In this document: one piece after another, positions 16,591 to 26,169 of the stretch
Numbering within the stretch: the first letter of the stretch is position 1
Layout: every line of letters begins with the position of its first letter
Assembly: GCA_025996865.1 (NCBI GenBank)
Contig: BNTV01000026.1
Location: 1 to 43,513 of the forward strand
Length of the DNA: 43,513 bases
Direction of reading: 5' to 3'
Source of the DNA: Bacteroidia bacterium
GTDB lineage: Bacteria > Bacteroidota > Bacteroidia > Bacteroidales > Azobacteroidaceae
Made by a program: the position numbers and the translations under genes
Notes under the pieces: generated by a model
Told to the model about the DNA's origin: nothing
What the model saw: only the letters and a program-made list of their open reading frames with translations
Databases searched by the model: none

Positions 16591-17429
16591 AATTGTATTT
16601 TCCTTGCTGTTCGCCAATCAATCATTTTGTCTGCCTCTGAAATATTAATAAAATCAAAGTCATTTAGCAGTTTTTGAAATTTTTTAAATGAACTTTTTAG
16701 TCCAACGTATGATTTAAATTTACGCATAAGCGGCAAACTTTTTATCATTGGTTGATTGGGGTCGAAATCGCGGGGATGGAAATAAGTCATCAGATAATCG
16801 GTGTGTTCTGCCCAATTTTTTATCAAAAAATATGGGAAAAGACGGAAAAAACCACCACCTGAAAAAACAATGCTTTTACCTATGATTTTGTGAATATTAA
16901 TTGGAAATTCCTTGATTTGCAATCCATTAGGAAGTTGCAAAATAGCAGGCTCGGCTTTTCCGTAACTTTGAAAACCACCGTAATCGTGGGCAGCAAGAAA
17001 CAGCGAAGAATCATATTCAAAGCCTAACTCCGTTAAAACTTCCAAAGCCCAAATGTTTTGCTCGGTTATCGAAAAACCCGGAGCGCGAAAAGCATTGATT
17101 TTTTCGCCAATTAAATTTTCAATCAGTTTTTTAGATTTTTCAGTATCATTTTTAAAGCCTTGTCTGTCGAAACGGAAAGACAACTCATGTTGATAAGAAT
17201 GGCAACCAATATGATGTCCTGCTGCGTGAATATCGCGAATAACTTGCGGGTGACGTTCGGCTATCCAACCCAAACAGAAAAAAGTCGCTTTCAAATTGCG
17301 ACTTTCCAATTCGGCAAGAATTTTTTCAATACCCGAATAAATGCGAACTTCATATTTTTCCCAATTAAAATCGGGAGTAATAAAGTCGCAGTTATACCAA
17401 TCTTCTATGTCGAAAGTAAAGAGGTTCAT
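16587..17429 (-). CDS. Polysaccharide deacetylase (NodB-type, DUF3473-like C-terminus)
   Basis: A carbohydrate esterase 4-type enzyme expected to remove N-acetyl groups from capsule or lipid-linked sugars. Residues 1-12 carry the metal/base motif FTFDIEDWYN, followed by ATFFCLGWIAERHP and the zinc ligands of HSYQHE (His-x3-His). FRAPGFSIT comes next (motif 3), with a long C-terminal part containing MTYFHPRDFDPNQP, as in the DUF3473 group associated with exopolysaccharide clusters. It has 280 residues and no signal peptide, so it is probably cytosolic. It is preceded without a gap by the acyltransferase (stop TAA directly before its ATG) and is coupled to the broken epimerase. Confidence 0.85.
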   Translation of the reverse strand: MNLFTFDIEDWYNCDFITPDFNWEKYEVRIYSGIEKILAELESRNLKATFFCLGWIAERHPQVIRDIHAAGHHIGCHSYQHELSFRFDRQGFKNDTEKSKKLIENLIGEKINAFRAPGFSITEQNIWALEVLTELGFEYDSSLFLAAHDYGGFQSYGKAEPAILQLPNGLQIKEFPINIHKIIGKSIVFSGGGFFRLFPYFLIKNWAEHTDYLMTYFHPRDFDPNQPMIKSLPLMRKFKSYVGLKSSFKKFQKLLNDFDFINISEADKMIDWRTARKIQL

Positions 17430-18017
17430 TTAGTTATTTTCTGTTTCGTGGGAAGTTATCTGTTTAACCACTTTTGCTGGTCTGCCGGTAGCGACTGTCC
17501 ATGCCGGAATATCTTTCGTTACTAATGAACCTGCGCCTACAATAGCACCCTCTCCAACCGTAACTCCAGGCATTACCATAGTTTCAGTACCCAATAAACA
17601 ACCCTTTTTTAGTGTGATTTTTTTCTTATAATAAGGCAATTTAGCATAATCACCGCCAACAAAATAGTTGCTCAAATCACGTTGATGGCAAAGCAAAAAA
17701 CAACGGTTGGCAATATGTACATGGTCTTCTAATTCAATTAATTCAGTATGAGTCATATCGGCATAAACTTCATAACCTATATAGCAATCTTTGCCAATTT
17801 TCGCTCCCATCCACCGCCAAATAATCGGACGGATTTTTCGATAATTCAAAGGTGACAACAACACAGAATACATGCTGTATTTCAGTAAAAAAGCATTTCG
17901 CACGTGCTTTAGCGCGGTTGTAAACATCGTCCAAAGAGATACTTGACCATATTCGTCTTCGGAAAAATTTAATCCTATTTTTCTTAAAAAACTATATGTC
18001 AAACTTAACTTTGCCAT
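17430..18017 (-). CDS. Left-handed beta-helix acyltransferase (hexapeptide repeat family)
   Basis: A probable O-acetyltransferase that decorates the capsule. The C-terminal two thirds carry hexapeptide-type repeats (IGKDCYIGYEVYAD, VHIANRCF, GCLLGTETMVMPGVTVGEGAIVGAGSLVTKDI), ending with the typical GRPAKVVK. A catalytic-type His lies in CHQRDLS. The frame is open up to 18134, but that extension lies inside the glycosyltransferase gene. ATG 18017 (MAKLSLTYSF) gives 195 residues and a 13-bp overlap, normal for this operon. Confidence 0.82.
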   Translation of the reverse strand: MAKLSLTYSFLRKIGLNFSEDEYGQVSLWTMFTTALKHVRNAFLLKYSMYSVLLSPLNYRKIRPIIWRWMGAKIGKDCYIGYEVYADMTHTELIELEDHVHIANRCFLLCHQRDLSNYFVGGDYAKLPYYKKKITLKKGCLLGTETMVMPGVTVGEGAIVGAGSLVTKDIPAWTVATGRPAKVVKQITSHETENN

Positions 18018-18814
18018 ATCTTTTTGTAAAATAATTTTCTTAACGCTGTTGGAATAATTCTTATTATTGAATGAGTCAAAGTATTTTCCATAAAATTGTA
18101 AAAAGAATAAAAGCCTAATCGGTAAAAGAACCAAAATTGTACTATTTCTTTTACCATATATCCGAATCCTCCTCGCCTTCCTATCTGTTCTTTTGATGAC
18201 CTTACATAATATAATGGTTCTTGTATATTGTAGAATTTTGCATCGTTATGAAGCATACGAACCCAAAGATTATAATCTTCGTAACTAAACCCCACGTCTC
18301 GGTAATTGCCGGCATCAAGTACAGATTTTTTTTTATACATAGACATAGCATGTCCAACAGGTGAACGTCTTTTGGCTAATTTTAATATATCTTTATGATG
18401 TTCAGGACGCTTTTTTATTGCAATGATATTGTCAATTGAATCTTCAAAAAACGCTGACCAACAACTAACCAAATCATACCCTTCATTTATCTTGTTTAAT
18501 TGTTTCTCAAATCTGTCCGCCTTTGAAATATCGTCCGAATCCATTCGAGCAATAATGTCATTTGAACATTCTCCTATTCCTTTTGCCAATGCCAAACCGA
18601 GACCGACATTTTTTTCTAAAGTCACAATGTTAACAGGTGCTTTCAATGCAAAAGAATCAATAATTGCATCCAAATCGTTAGTTAGTAAGCCGTCTTTGAC
18701 AATAACAATTTCATTCGGTTTTATAGTTTGACTATCCCATATACTATCTAATGCTAAAGACAAATATTCAGGCTTTTCTTTGAAATAAACGGATATTAAT
18801 ACGGAAAATTTCAT
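18005..18814 (-). CDS. Family 2 glycosyltransferase
   Basis: A cytosolic or membrane-associated GT-A enzyme that adds a sugar from an NDP-donor to the growing lipid-linked repeat unit. The N-terminus FSVLISVYFKEKPEYL, the VKDG strand, the NVGLGLALAKGI helix and the metal-binding IIARMDSDD mark the family. A further acidic region, FSYEDYNLWVRM, carries the ED catalytic-base motif. It has 269 residues from ATG 18814; the TTG at 18823 would overlap the preceding stop. Donor and acceptor are unknown. Confidence 0.9.
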   Translation of the reverse strand: MKFSVLISVYFKEKPEYLSLALDSIWDSQTIKPNEIVIVKDGLLTNDLDAIIDSFALKAPVNIVTLEKNVGLGLALAKGIGECSNDIIARMDSDDISKADRFEKQLNKINEGYDLVSCWSAFFEDSIDNIIAIKKRPEHHKDILKLAKRRSPVGHAMSMYKKKSVLDAGNYRDVGFSYEDYNLWVRMLHNDAKFYNIQEPLYYVRSSKEQIGRRGGFGYMVKEIVQFWFFYRLGFYSFYNFMENTLTHSIIRIIPTALRKLFYKKIWQS

Positions 18815-18819
18815 AATTA

Positions 18820-19620
18820 TCAAGAATTTACAATATTTATATATTCATTAATATTAATTATTTTCGTATTTGGTTCATTGTTCAAGAATATCAATAAACG
18901 TTCAAATTTTTCAGCACTAAATACCCAACTGTTTTTTTTTTCATTTTCTGGCATAATGCCGTGAAACATAAAAACAGCCACTTGACCATCTAATAGCCTT
19001 TTTATAAAGTATTTCAACATACCAATTGTGTGCCAACACTTTACACCTGTCGCTTTAATAATATTTATATCAGGAATATCAGAATTAGTACAAAATTTGT
19101 TGACTTGCATAACATTACGTTTTGAAAGAAAGTAAAATAGCCTTTTGCTTTTCAATAATTGCATCAATACATAAAGTCCTATATATATCAGTCCATTAGT
19201 GCGCACAGGGTTTCCACTTCTCACAAATTTTATATTGTTTTTGTGAAGCATAGATGCATAATGATGTATATTTTTCAATCTTATTTCTGAACAAGGACTG
19301 GAAAACAAATTATAATTTACGATAGATAAATTCCAACTACGCAATTTTAATAAACTTGTATACAAATCATTCTCTTCATTCAGATGTTTGTCGCCATGCG
19401 AAGATATGTCGAAACCTTGTTGACACATTTCCATAACATTATCAACACTCATCCCTTCTGTAGAAGAAAAATATTCATTCACATGTTTATCCATTGTACC
19501 ATCTACTAATCCAGTAATAATGTGAAAACTTGCAGTAAAACCGTACTTTTGTAACAAATGATAAGCGACCTCGTAGTTATCCTTTCGCCCATCATCAAAA
19601 GAAAAAATAATGTATTTCAT
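18820..19620 (-). CDS. Polysaccharide deacetylase-like protein
   Basis: A NodB-type fold enzyme, the second of its kind in the operon. The N-terminus YIIFSFDDGRKDNYEVA contains the Asp-Asp motif, and ISSHGDKHLN supplies the His-x3-His zinc ligands. VFMFHGIMPE near the C-terminus is the last motif. The central part (about 110-190) is lysine- and asparagine-rich and not conserved with the other copy. It has 266 residues and no signal peptide. Its ATG follows the stop of the GT4 gene directly. It could deacetylate a lipid-linked sugar; activity is inferred only from the motifs. Confidence 0.75.
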   Translation of the reverse strand: MKYIIFSFDDGRKDNYEVAYHLLQKYGFTASFHIITGLVDGTMDKHVNEYFSSTEGMSVDNVMEMCQQGFDISSHGDKHLNEENDLYTSLLKLRSWNLSIVNYNLFSSPCSEIRLKNIHHYASMLHKNNIKFVRSGNPVRTNGLIYIGLYVLMQLLKSKRLFYFLSKRNVMQVNKFCTNSDIPDINIIKATGVKCWHTIGMLKYFIKRLLDGQVAVFMFHGIMPENEKKNSWVFSAEKFERLLIFLNNEPNTKIININEYINIVNS

Positions 19621-20691
19621 TTATAACATTTCTTTATAAAAATTTTGATATTTTATTGACACAGCTTTGTCCGAAAAATTTTTACGTGTAATTTCTTTTG
19701 CAATAGATTTTACATTTGCAGGGAATAAATTTCTATGATTATTAAGCAATTCGATTAACTCATTCCTTTCATTATCCAATGTAAAAATTCTACTTGCATC
19801 CAAAAATTCATTATTGATTTCCTTGTGAGAAAAAATATCCGATAACAATACAGGCACTCCACACGAGAGGGCTTCCAATACGGCATTAGGTAAACCCTCC
19901 GACAAAGCAGCAGAAATATAAAAATCGCTGATATTATAGAAATCTCTGATATTATCTACTTTGCCACAAAAATATACATTTTTATTATCCGCATATTTTT
20001 TACACAAATCATGTTCGTTACCCAATACAATCAAACTACCGTTGCCATTATGGTTATCTATATATGAAATAAACGCTTCAATTACAAATGCAACATTCTT
20101 GCGTAAAAGTCCTCCTGTGGTAATAAAAATCGGTTTTGTATAAATTGTGTTATCTACAGTATTCATTGCGTTCTGAATTATTACTCCATTTTGAATCGGA
20201 AAAACATCAATATTCAAATCTTTAAAACGTTCGGCAAGCATTTTGGAACACGCCACAACATTTTTACATTTTCTAATGGCTTTAACATGGACTTTCGCCA
20301 TAATATTACCCAAAACCACACCATAGTTCATCACAAATTCTTCAAATGGATATCCTCTTAATGTTAAAATCCACGGAATATTCATCTGTAGAGAAGCAAC
20401 CAAGTTATCTGCCCTGATATTTTGTGTATGAATAATATTCGGTTGAATTTTTTTTATTAAATTTTTTATTTTTTTTTTAGCCAATAATAATCCTATTCTC
20501 GACAAATTAAGGCTCTGCATCTCAATGCCTAATTGTTCAAAATCTTTCCACATCGAATTGGAGGGTTCTGGCGACAATGTAAGAATAATTGGAAAAAACA
20601 ATTGTCTGTCTAAATTGTGTACTATATTATATGTCTGATTGGTAGGCCCGCTTTTCTCAAGCGTACTCGTGATATATACAATCTTTATCAT
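19621..20691 (-). CDS. GT4-family glycosyltransferase
   Basis: A GT-B retaining transferase. The N-terminal domain starts IVYITSTLEKSGPTNQTYNI (glycine loop) with IIHTQNIRADNL. The C-terminal domain holds FITTGGLLRKN, FCGKVDNIRDFYNISDFYISAALSEGLPNAVLEAL with the E-x7-E signature, and CGVPVLLSD. It has 356 residues. It overlaps the end of the upstream GT4 gene by 35 bp, the longest overlap in the operon, which implies tight translational coupling. Sugar specificity is unknown. Confidence 0.9.
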   Translation of the reverse strand: MIKIVYITSTLEKSGPTNQTYNIVHNLDRQLFFPIILTLSPEPSNSMWKDFEQLGIEMQSLNLSRIGLLLAKKKIKNLIKKIQPNIIHTQNIRADNLVASLQMNIPWILTLRGYPFEEFVMNYGVVLGNIMAKVHVKAIRKCKNVVACSKMLAERFKDLNIDVFPIQNGVIIQNAMNTVDNTIYTKPIFITTGGLLRKNVAFVIEAFISYIDNHNGNGSLIVLGNEHDLCKKYADNKNVYFCGKVDNIRDFYNISDFYISAALSEGLPNAVLEALSCGVPVLLSDIFSHKEINNEFLDASRIFTLDNERNELIELLNNHRNLFPANVKSIAKEITRKNFSDKAVSIKYQNFYKEML

Positions 20692-21796
20692 CTTTATCGT
20701 ATCTTTGTTTTGTTAAACATTCCTCGAACACCTCACTAAATTCATTACACATTCTATCTAACGAAAATTTTTCTCTTATTACTTGTGTTGCGGCAATTCC
20801 CATTTTAATGCGTAAATCTTCATTATCTAATAAAATATTTATATAATGCTTCAAATCTGTAAAATTGTTTTTTTTAATCATATAGCCTGTTATCTTTTCC
20901 TGCACAATTTCAGGGGTACCTCCCACATTTGTAGATATAACAGGTTTTCCTATAGCCATTGACTCCATAATAAAATTAGATACTCCTTCAGAATAATTAC
21001 TGCTTAAAACACAAATATCTGAAATATTAATAATTTCTTCTACTTGATTTGAATTGCCAATAAATTTTATTATAGTTGATTCTGTTTCAGATAATTGTTT
21101 TTTGAAATAATTTAGCATATTTCCATTACCAACACATAAAAAAGTAACGTCATTTCGTTCCAGCAATAACAATTTTGCCGCATCAATAAAGGTTTGATAG
21201 CCTTTTTCGGCAATTACCCGTGCTACCATTGTAACTGTATATTTTGTAGTTATATTAAGTTCATAATGAACTGTGTGTGAATGTCGTAAATTATTGATTC
21301 GTTTGAAATTAAAACCATTATAAATCAGTTTTCTTTTTGAAAAAGGCACTTTATATACATTAAGGCCTACCTGTGAGTTTCCAATAATATATTTTGCCAT
21401 CAGAAATGAAAATTTTACAACAAAATTTCTAAAAGAGAAAAAAGCAAACGGAGTTGTATTAGAAACATAAGCACACAGATAATTAAAATTTATAAATAAC
21501 CTGATAAAATTAAGCCAAAAAGTGCTCATAATTGTCCATGATACTACAATATCAGGTTTCTGCGTTCGAATCAAATTGAGTAGTTTAAAGAATACAGATA
21601 TATCTTTGTGCGATTTTCTATTCAATATATGTATGGGAATATTCAAATTATGCGTATCTGTATATTCAATGATGTTGTTGAATATGATTAAATGAACATC
21701 GTTGTATCCTTTATCAACAAGTCCTTTAACTAATTGAAGGCAACGCCGTTGCATACCGCCGATTGCCAATTCATCAAGTACGAGAAATATTTTCAT
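20657..21796 (-). CDS. GT4-family glycosyltransferase
   Basis: A second GT-B retaining transferase. It begins IFLVLDELAIGGMQRRCLQL, with VVSWTIMSTFW in the acceptor domain. The donor domain has VARVIAEKGYQTFIDAAKLL, ISDICVLSSNYSEGVSNFIMESMAIGKPVISTNVGGTPEIV (E-x7-E) and GYMIKKNN. It has 379 residues. Its ATG is 17 bp after the stop of the polymerase gene. It shares only the family pattern with the next GT4, so it is not a recent duplicate. Confidence 0.9.
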   Translation of the reverse strand: MKIFLVLDELAIGGMQRRCLQLVKGLVDKGYNDVHLIIFNNIIEYTDTHNLNIPIHILNRKSHKDISVFFKLLNLIRTQKPDIVVSWTIMSTFWLNFIRLFINFNYLCAYVSNTTPFAFFSFRNFVVKFSFLMAKYIIGNSQVGLNVYKVPFSKRKLIYNGFNFKRINNLRHSHTVHYELNITTKYTVTMVARVIAEKGYQTFIDAAKLLLLERNDVTFLCVGNGNMLNYFKKQLSETESTIIKFIGNSNQVEEIINISDICVLSSNYSEGVSNFIMESMAIGKPVISTNVGGTPEIVQEKITGYMIKKNNFTDLKHYINILLDNEDLRIKMGIAATQVIREKFSLDRMCNEFSEVFEECLTKQRYDKDDKDCIYHEYA

Positions 21797-21813
21797 AATA
21801 CATTATAGATTTA

Positions 21814-23217
21814 TCAAATTCGTTTCCATGTTCTACCAAAAACCAAAAAGAACAGAAATGTCCAAGTAATACCACGTACAGCAAATACAAGCCCATATCG
21901 TGCTATTTCTGAAAAGAAAGATAATGTTATTGTATATAAAACTACCCATTTTATTGAATTGTAGTTCAATGTAATTTTATTCTGAAAGAATACAGAAATA
22001 CGTCCCATAAGGAACATAATAACAAGAACTCCAATTACTCCAAAATCCATATACAAATCCGTTATAATATTAGTACCAACACCTCCACCCCTTGAATTGT
22101 ATGTGCCATATAAATAATATGTAAGTGTTGAGGAACTACTTTTATAAACATCATTGGTATCAATAAATTGTGCCGACAAAAATGGAACAATACTCGTTAT
22201 TGAAAGAAATAAAAAATTTCCGTAAAAAAAATCGTGTTTTTCTGGTATGTAATCAAAAGTAGCTCTATATCCAAGTGTTGTTATGTTAAATGAATTTCCA
22301 TCCTTTTGCTGCATCTCCTTATATGCTTCTACATAAGTATCAATATTGCGGTCATCAGCTTCTCGTGCTATTTCAAGAACATTATATAGCAATAACGCAC
22401 CAAACGAAAACAAGATAATGTACTTGCGGGAAATAGCTCTTATTATAGTAAAATATTCGACTATAATAACAACTATAATAAGAAAAAAACCATTTCTGTC
22501 ACCTGACAACACTACATATAGTGCCCATATTAAGATAGTTATTATTGATAAAATGAAAATCAAATTGATTTTTTTGTAATATTTCCAATAGTAAACAGAT
22601 AAGGCACTCAAAATCATCACAAAAAAGGATAATTCTCTATATACAGGCATTGTATTAAAATCTATTAATGCATAATCCGAACCATAAGCATAAATTAATG
22701 CGCTTATTCCATTTTCTATAAAAAAATATATACATAGTGGTATAGTAACCAATAAAATAATACAAATTAATCTGTTGATTTGTCTGGTAGTTGGCACAAT
22801 ATTATTTCTTACAACAAAATCAGATATTGTTCCATTTCGTTTTTTATATGTAGAATATCCTAATGCAAAAGCCAACATTGCAATAGTTGAAAGAATAATT
22901 GACATATTAGTATATTCAATATATTGGTTTAACCTAGTGTATTGGGTGGTTAAATCTGTTAATCCCAATATGTATTTTTGATATGGATAATAATATAAAA
23001 GATAGGAAAACATATAAAACAGCAAATCTATTTTAAAATAAGATTTTATATTACCAACTTGAATAGGCTTTGCAAAGGACATAAACAGCAGGAAATAAAA
23101 AATAATCAGACAAGGCACAATTACCCAAAAGTCAGCACCTTTTGGAACTATACAATAAAATATAAGCAATAGTATAATGGCAATACTGTATATTATCTTA
23201 AAATCAAAATTTTTCAT
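21814..23217 (-). CDS. wzy: Wzy-like oligosaccharide repeat-unit polymerase
   Basis: An inner-membrane protein with about a dozen hydrophobic helices across 467 residues and little sequence conservation, as usual for Wzy. It has a large extracytoplasmic loop (about 265-345: EIAREADDRNIDTYVEAYKE through YKSSSSTLTYYLYGTYNSRGG) ahead of the last helices. Such loops hold the Arg-rich active region in known polymerases. It would link lipid-carried repeat units in the periplasm. An ATGA overlap with the flippase gene upstream supports the Wzx/Wzy pairing. The call rests on topology and position. Confidence 0.8.
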   Translation of the reverse strand: MKNFDFKIIYSIAIILLLIFYCIVPKGADFWVIVPCLIIFYFLLFMSFAKPIQVGNIKSYFKIDLLFYMFSYLLYYYPYQKYILGLTDLTTQYTRLNQYIEYTNMSIILSTIAMLAFALGYSTYKKRNGTISDFVVRNNIVPTTRQINRLICIILLVTIPLCIYFFIENGISALIYAYGSDYALIDFNTMPVYRELSFFVMILSALSVYYWKYYKKINLIFILSIITILIWALYVVLSGDRNGFFLIIVVIIVEYFTIIRAISRKYIILFSFGALLLYNVLEIAREADDRNIDTYVEAYKEMQQKDGNSFNITTLGYRATFDYIPEKHDFFYGNFLFLSITSIVPFLSAQFIDTNDVYKSSSSTLTYYLYGTYNSRGGGVGTNIITDLYMDFGVIGVLVIMFLMGRISVFFQNKITLNYNSIKWVVLYTITLSFFSEIARYGLVFAVRGITWTFLFFLVFGRTWKRI

Positions 23218-24665
23218 TTGTTAATTTTAGTATTTACTACTTTCCTAATTAGATTAAATATCTCTTTTTGTTTCAACGCATAAGACAGTAGCAACACAAA
23301 CAACAATATCAATGCTATTCCAAACAGAAAACTTAACACCGGATTGTCAATATGTATATTATTCATAATAAACGCAGTACAATAATAAGAGAACAGACTG
23401 ATACCAACCAATATCAATGTACTGCTCAAATATTGCCAATAATTATATTGAATTTCTTTAGATACAGAATACATAATCCATAAACAGGCAATGGATTGAG
23501 AAACAACTATGCTCCATAAAAAATATTTAATTCCTAAAAACATACCAGTTACAATAGACAGTATCAATAATATTGATTTAATAATTTCATTGTAAAATAT
23601 CTGTTTCGTGTTGCCTCGTGATTTCAATATATTTCTACACAACATCTGTATTGTCAACGGAATAAGCGAAAATGCCAATATGTTTAACATCCATGCCGCA
23701 TCAATCCATTTTGCTCCAAATAAAATACGCAATATTGGTTTTGACAGTAATGCAAGTAAAACATATAAAGGAAAGAAAATAGAAAAAATATTTTTTCGCA
23801 AATTAATATATGCCTGCTTTATTTTTTCCGTATCATCTATTTTGGCAAATACAGGAAATATTGTTCTGTCAATAACGACGGTTACAATTTGATTAACACT
23901 TCCCGTTAATTTATTTGACTGTACAAAATACCCTGTTTGATTTAAAGTAGTTATTTTTGCCATTACATTAGATGTTACATTATTTGTTAATATTTGTAAA
24001 AAATTAGATAACATCAAATTAATCCCAAACGCAAATTGTTCTTTAAATGACTTTATTGAAAACACTATGGATGGTATAAATCGATTATAACAACACATTA
24101 GCACAGTTGTACAAAGAGCCATGCTTATTTGTTGTATTACCAAAGACCAAATCCCATATCCTTTTGTTGCAAATATTATAGAAATTATCAATGAAATGAA
24201 AGCACTTATAAAATTAATTATAGCGAGAGCTTTGAATTTCATTTCTTTTAAAATACGAATATTTTGTACTATACTAAAAGCATGAATTATTATTAACAAA
24301 GCAACAACTCTAATTAATTGAATAAGAATATCTGTCTTGTAAAAGTTTGCAATAACTGGTGCTGTAAAAAACAATATTAAATATAATAACATGCTGATTA
24401 TAAGATTATACAAAAACAATGTTGAATAGTCTTTGGCGGATACATCTGCTTTTATTATTAACGATGCTCCCATTCCCGAATCAACAATCATATTGGCTAT
24501 AACAATAAAAATAGCAAACATACCCAAAACACCGAAATCTTCAGGATTGAGCAATCTACCCAATACCATCATTGATAACAATGCCATTCCTTGAGAAGCA
24601 AATTGAGACAATGAGTTCCAAAAGAAACCGTTTTTTAAGTTTGACGCTACACTGCTATTTGACAT
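23214..24665 (-). CDS. wzx: Wzx-like oligosaccharide flippase (MOP/PST superfamily)
   Basis: An inner-membrane transporter that turns undecaprenyl-linked repeat units to the periplasmic face. It has 483 residues with about 12-14 helices. The N-terminus NGFFWNSLSQFASQGMALLSMMVLGRLLNPEDFG is characteristic of the polysaccharide synthase/flippase group, as is the DSGMGASLI segment. It is the functional flippase of this locus; a second, unrelated flippase gene upstream (27236-27805) is truncated. It is coupled to wzy by an ATGA overlap. Confidence 0.9.
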   Translation of the reverse strand: MSNSSVASNLKNGFFWNSLSQFASQGMALLSMMVLGRLLNPEDFGVLGMFAIFIVIANMIVDSGMGASLIIKADVSAKDYSTLFLYNLIISMLLYLILFFTAPVIANFYKTDILIQLIRVVALLIIIHAFSIVQNIRILKEMKFKALAIINFISAFISLIISIIFATKGYGIWSLVIQQISMALCTTVLMCCYNRFIPSIVFSIKSFKEQFAFGINLMLSNFLQILTNNVTSNVMAKITTLNQTGYFVQSNKLTGSVNQIVTVVIDRTIFPVFAKIDDTEKIKQAYINLRKNIFSIFFPLYVLLALLSKPILRILFGAKWIDAAWMLNILAFSLIPLTIQMLCRNILKSRGNTKQIFYNEIIKSILLILSIVTGMFLGIKYFLWSIVVSQSIACLWIMYSVSKEIQYNYWQYLSSTLILVGISLFSYYCTAFIMNNIHIDNPVLSFLFGIALILLFVLLLSYALKQKEIFNLIRKVVNTKINK

Positions 24666-24671
24666 AAATAT

Positions 24672-25238
24672 TTACTTCAAAAAATCCTTTTTCTGAAATT
24701 TATCATCGTCAAGCGCAAGTAAAAATTTTCGCTTTTCGTCAGGCGAAAGGTGTTTAGAATCTATATTATATGGCAAAACTTTTTTCTCATAATCTTCCAC
24801 TTTTCCTATAATTCGTGCGGGATTGCCTCCAACAATCACGCCTGATGGAACACTTTTTGTAACAACAGAGCCTGCCGCAATCATAACGTTATCTGCTATT
24901 GTACACCCCTGTAAAATGATTGAATTATTTCCTATATATACATTATTACCAACCTTTATCTTCCCAAAACAATCAAATTTCGGATATTTTTTTCTTAATA
25001 CCCAATTTCCTCCGTGTGTGTAGAAACAAACCTTATCAGGTATCTGAACATTATCGCCTATTTCAATAAGGTAAGGCTCTGAATTGAAGTTTCTAGTGTG
25101 TATGGCACAATCTTTTCCTATCTTTACACCAATAGACCTTGCGTATTTTTCAGGAGACAAAATTCTTCGCCGATATATTGAAATAATTTTGTTTATAAAC
25201 CTCATAATCCATATGGAATTATACTTGAATGATTTCAT
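24672..25238 (-). CDS. Left-handed beta-helix acetyltransferase (CatB/WbbJ-like)
   Basis: A probable O- or N-acetyltransferase for a capsule sugar. The helical N-terminus (1-35) precedes hexapeptide repeats (IGVKIGKDCAIHT, IEIGDNVQIPDKV, IKVGNNVYIGNNSIILQGCTIADNVMIAAGSVVTKSV). The closing GGNPARIIG is typical of this family, and a candidate catalytic His lies in FYTHGGNW. It has 188 residues. It overlaps the upstream glycosyltransferase gene by 20 bp and ends 6 bp before the flippase start. Confidence 0.87.
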   Translation of the reverse strand: MKSFKYNSIWIMRFINKIISIYRRRILSPEKYARSIGVKIGKDCAIHTRNFNSEPYLIEIGDNVQIPDKVCFYTHGGNWVLRKKYPKFDCFGKIKVGNNVYIGNNSIILQGCTIADNVMIAAGSVVTKSVPSGVIVGGNPARIIGKVEDYEKKVLPYNIDSKHLSPDEKRKFLLALDDDKFQKKDFLK

Positions 25239-26169
25239 ATTCTTTATTATTAATTATAGCAGCATAGCGTGGAAATACTGATTTATACATTTCTGAAGCA
25301 GATATTGAAAAAATTTTAGAAGCTTTGCCAATCATAAAAAAATCTAAAAATGTTTTGTTTATTACAGCGTCAACTTGTTCTTTATTTGTGTGAGAAATAT
25401 GCCCGATGTTACCATTCAAAACAATAATATCAGGCAATCTTTGTTTAACTTTGTCCAAAAATACTTGACTATCGGAAAAAACAATAATCTTTTTGCTGCT
25501 ATATTTATTTCTAATTTGTTCAATTCCGCATATGCATTTGGTAACTAAAATTTCTTTTTGTGTTAAAGTGAGTGACTTTTTATATTTTGGTTCAAATGTT
25601 TCTAAAGCATTCACAAATCGCAGATGTATGGCAATATATGAATTTTCTTTGTATCCAAATGAATCTAATTGTTGCAATAAAGAATTTTGTGGCTCAAATA
25701 ATTCTTGAAATAAATTTCTCCATAACAAATCATAATTAGGAATTTGATTTGTTTCCAATACATTTTTTCCATTATAATTATAAATATGGTATTGTTTTAT
25801 TTTCTTATTTAGTTTATTGATGGTAAATCCATTATAAGAAATTATTCTACTATTTTGTACAGAATAACTTAAATCATTAAAATTGGCACGAGAATCATAC
25901 AAATGCGGAGTTAAATAATTCCAAATTGGAAATTTTTCATCAGAAATGATTTTGAATTCAAATCCACTACACTTTGCAATGTAATAGCACCCAACTATAG
26001 ATTTTAATCTGTCCACCAAACCTGCATAATTTCTTTTCGGGTCAACTATAAAATATACAGTATTTTCTTTAATTTCTTTATCTTTTCTAAACGAATAAAT
26101 TTGAACATAATATTTTAGTGTTCGTAAAGAAAATACGCAATTAATTTTCTCTTTTTTAATGTCTAACAT
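25219..26169 (-). CDS. Putative glycosyltransferase, fucosyltransferase-like (NodZ/POFUT type)
   Basis: Tentative. The segment NYAGLVDRLKSIVGCYYIAK resembles the GLGDRL(R)G motif of GT-B fucosyltransferases. SYIAIHLRFVNALE resembles their H-x-R donor-site motif. IIVFSDSQVFLDKV, then FLDFFMIGKASKIFSISASEMYK, resemble the third motif, in which a Ser/Asp-rich loop contacts GDP-fucose. It has 316 residues, is very AT-rich, and has no signal peptide or membrane helix. No fucose-synthesis genes lie in the locus, so GDP-fucose would have to come from elsewhere, or the donor differs. It overlaps the epimerase gene by 7 bp. Confidence 0.5.
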   Translation of the reverse strand: MLDIKKEKINCVFSLRTLKYYVQIYSFRKDKEIKENTVYFIVDPKRNYAGLVDRLKSIVGCYYIAKCSGFEFKIISDEKFPIWNYLTPHLYDSRANFNDLSYSVQNSRIISYNGFTINKLNKKIKQYHIYNYNGKNVLETNQIPNYDLLWRNLFQELFEPQNSLLQQLDSFGYKENSYIAIHLRFVNALETFEPKYKKSLTLTQKEILVTKCICGIEQIRNKYSSKKIIVFSDSQVFLDKVKQRLPDIIVLNGNIGHISHTNKEQVDAVINKTFLDFFMIGKASKIFSISASEMYKSVFPRYAAIINNKEYEIIQV

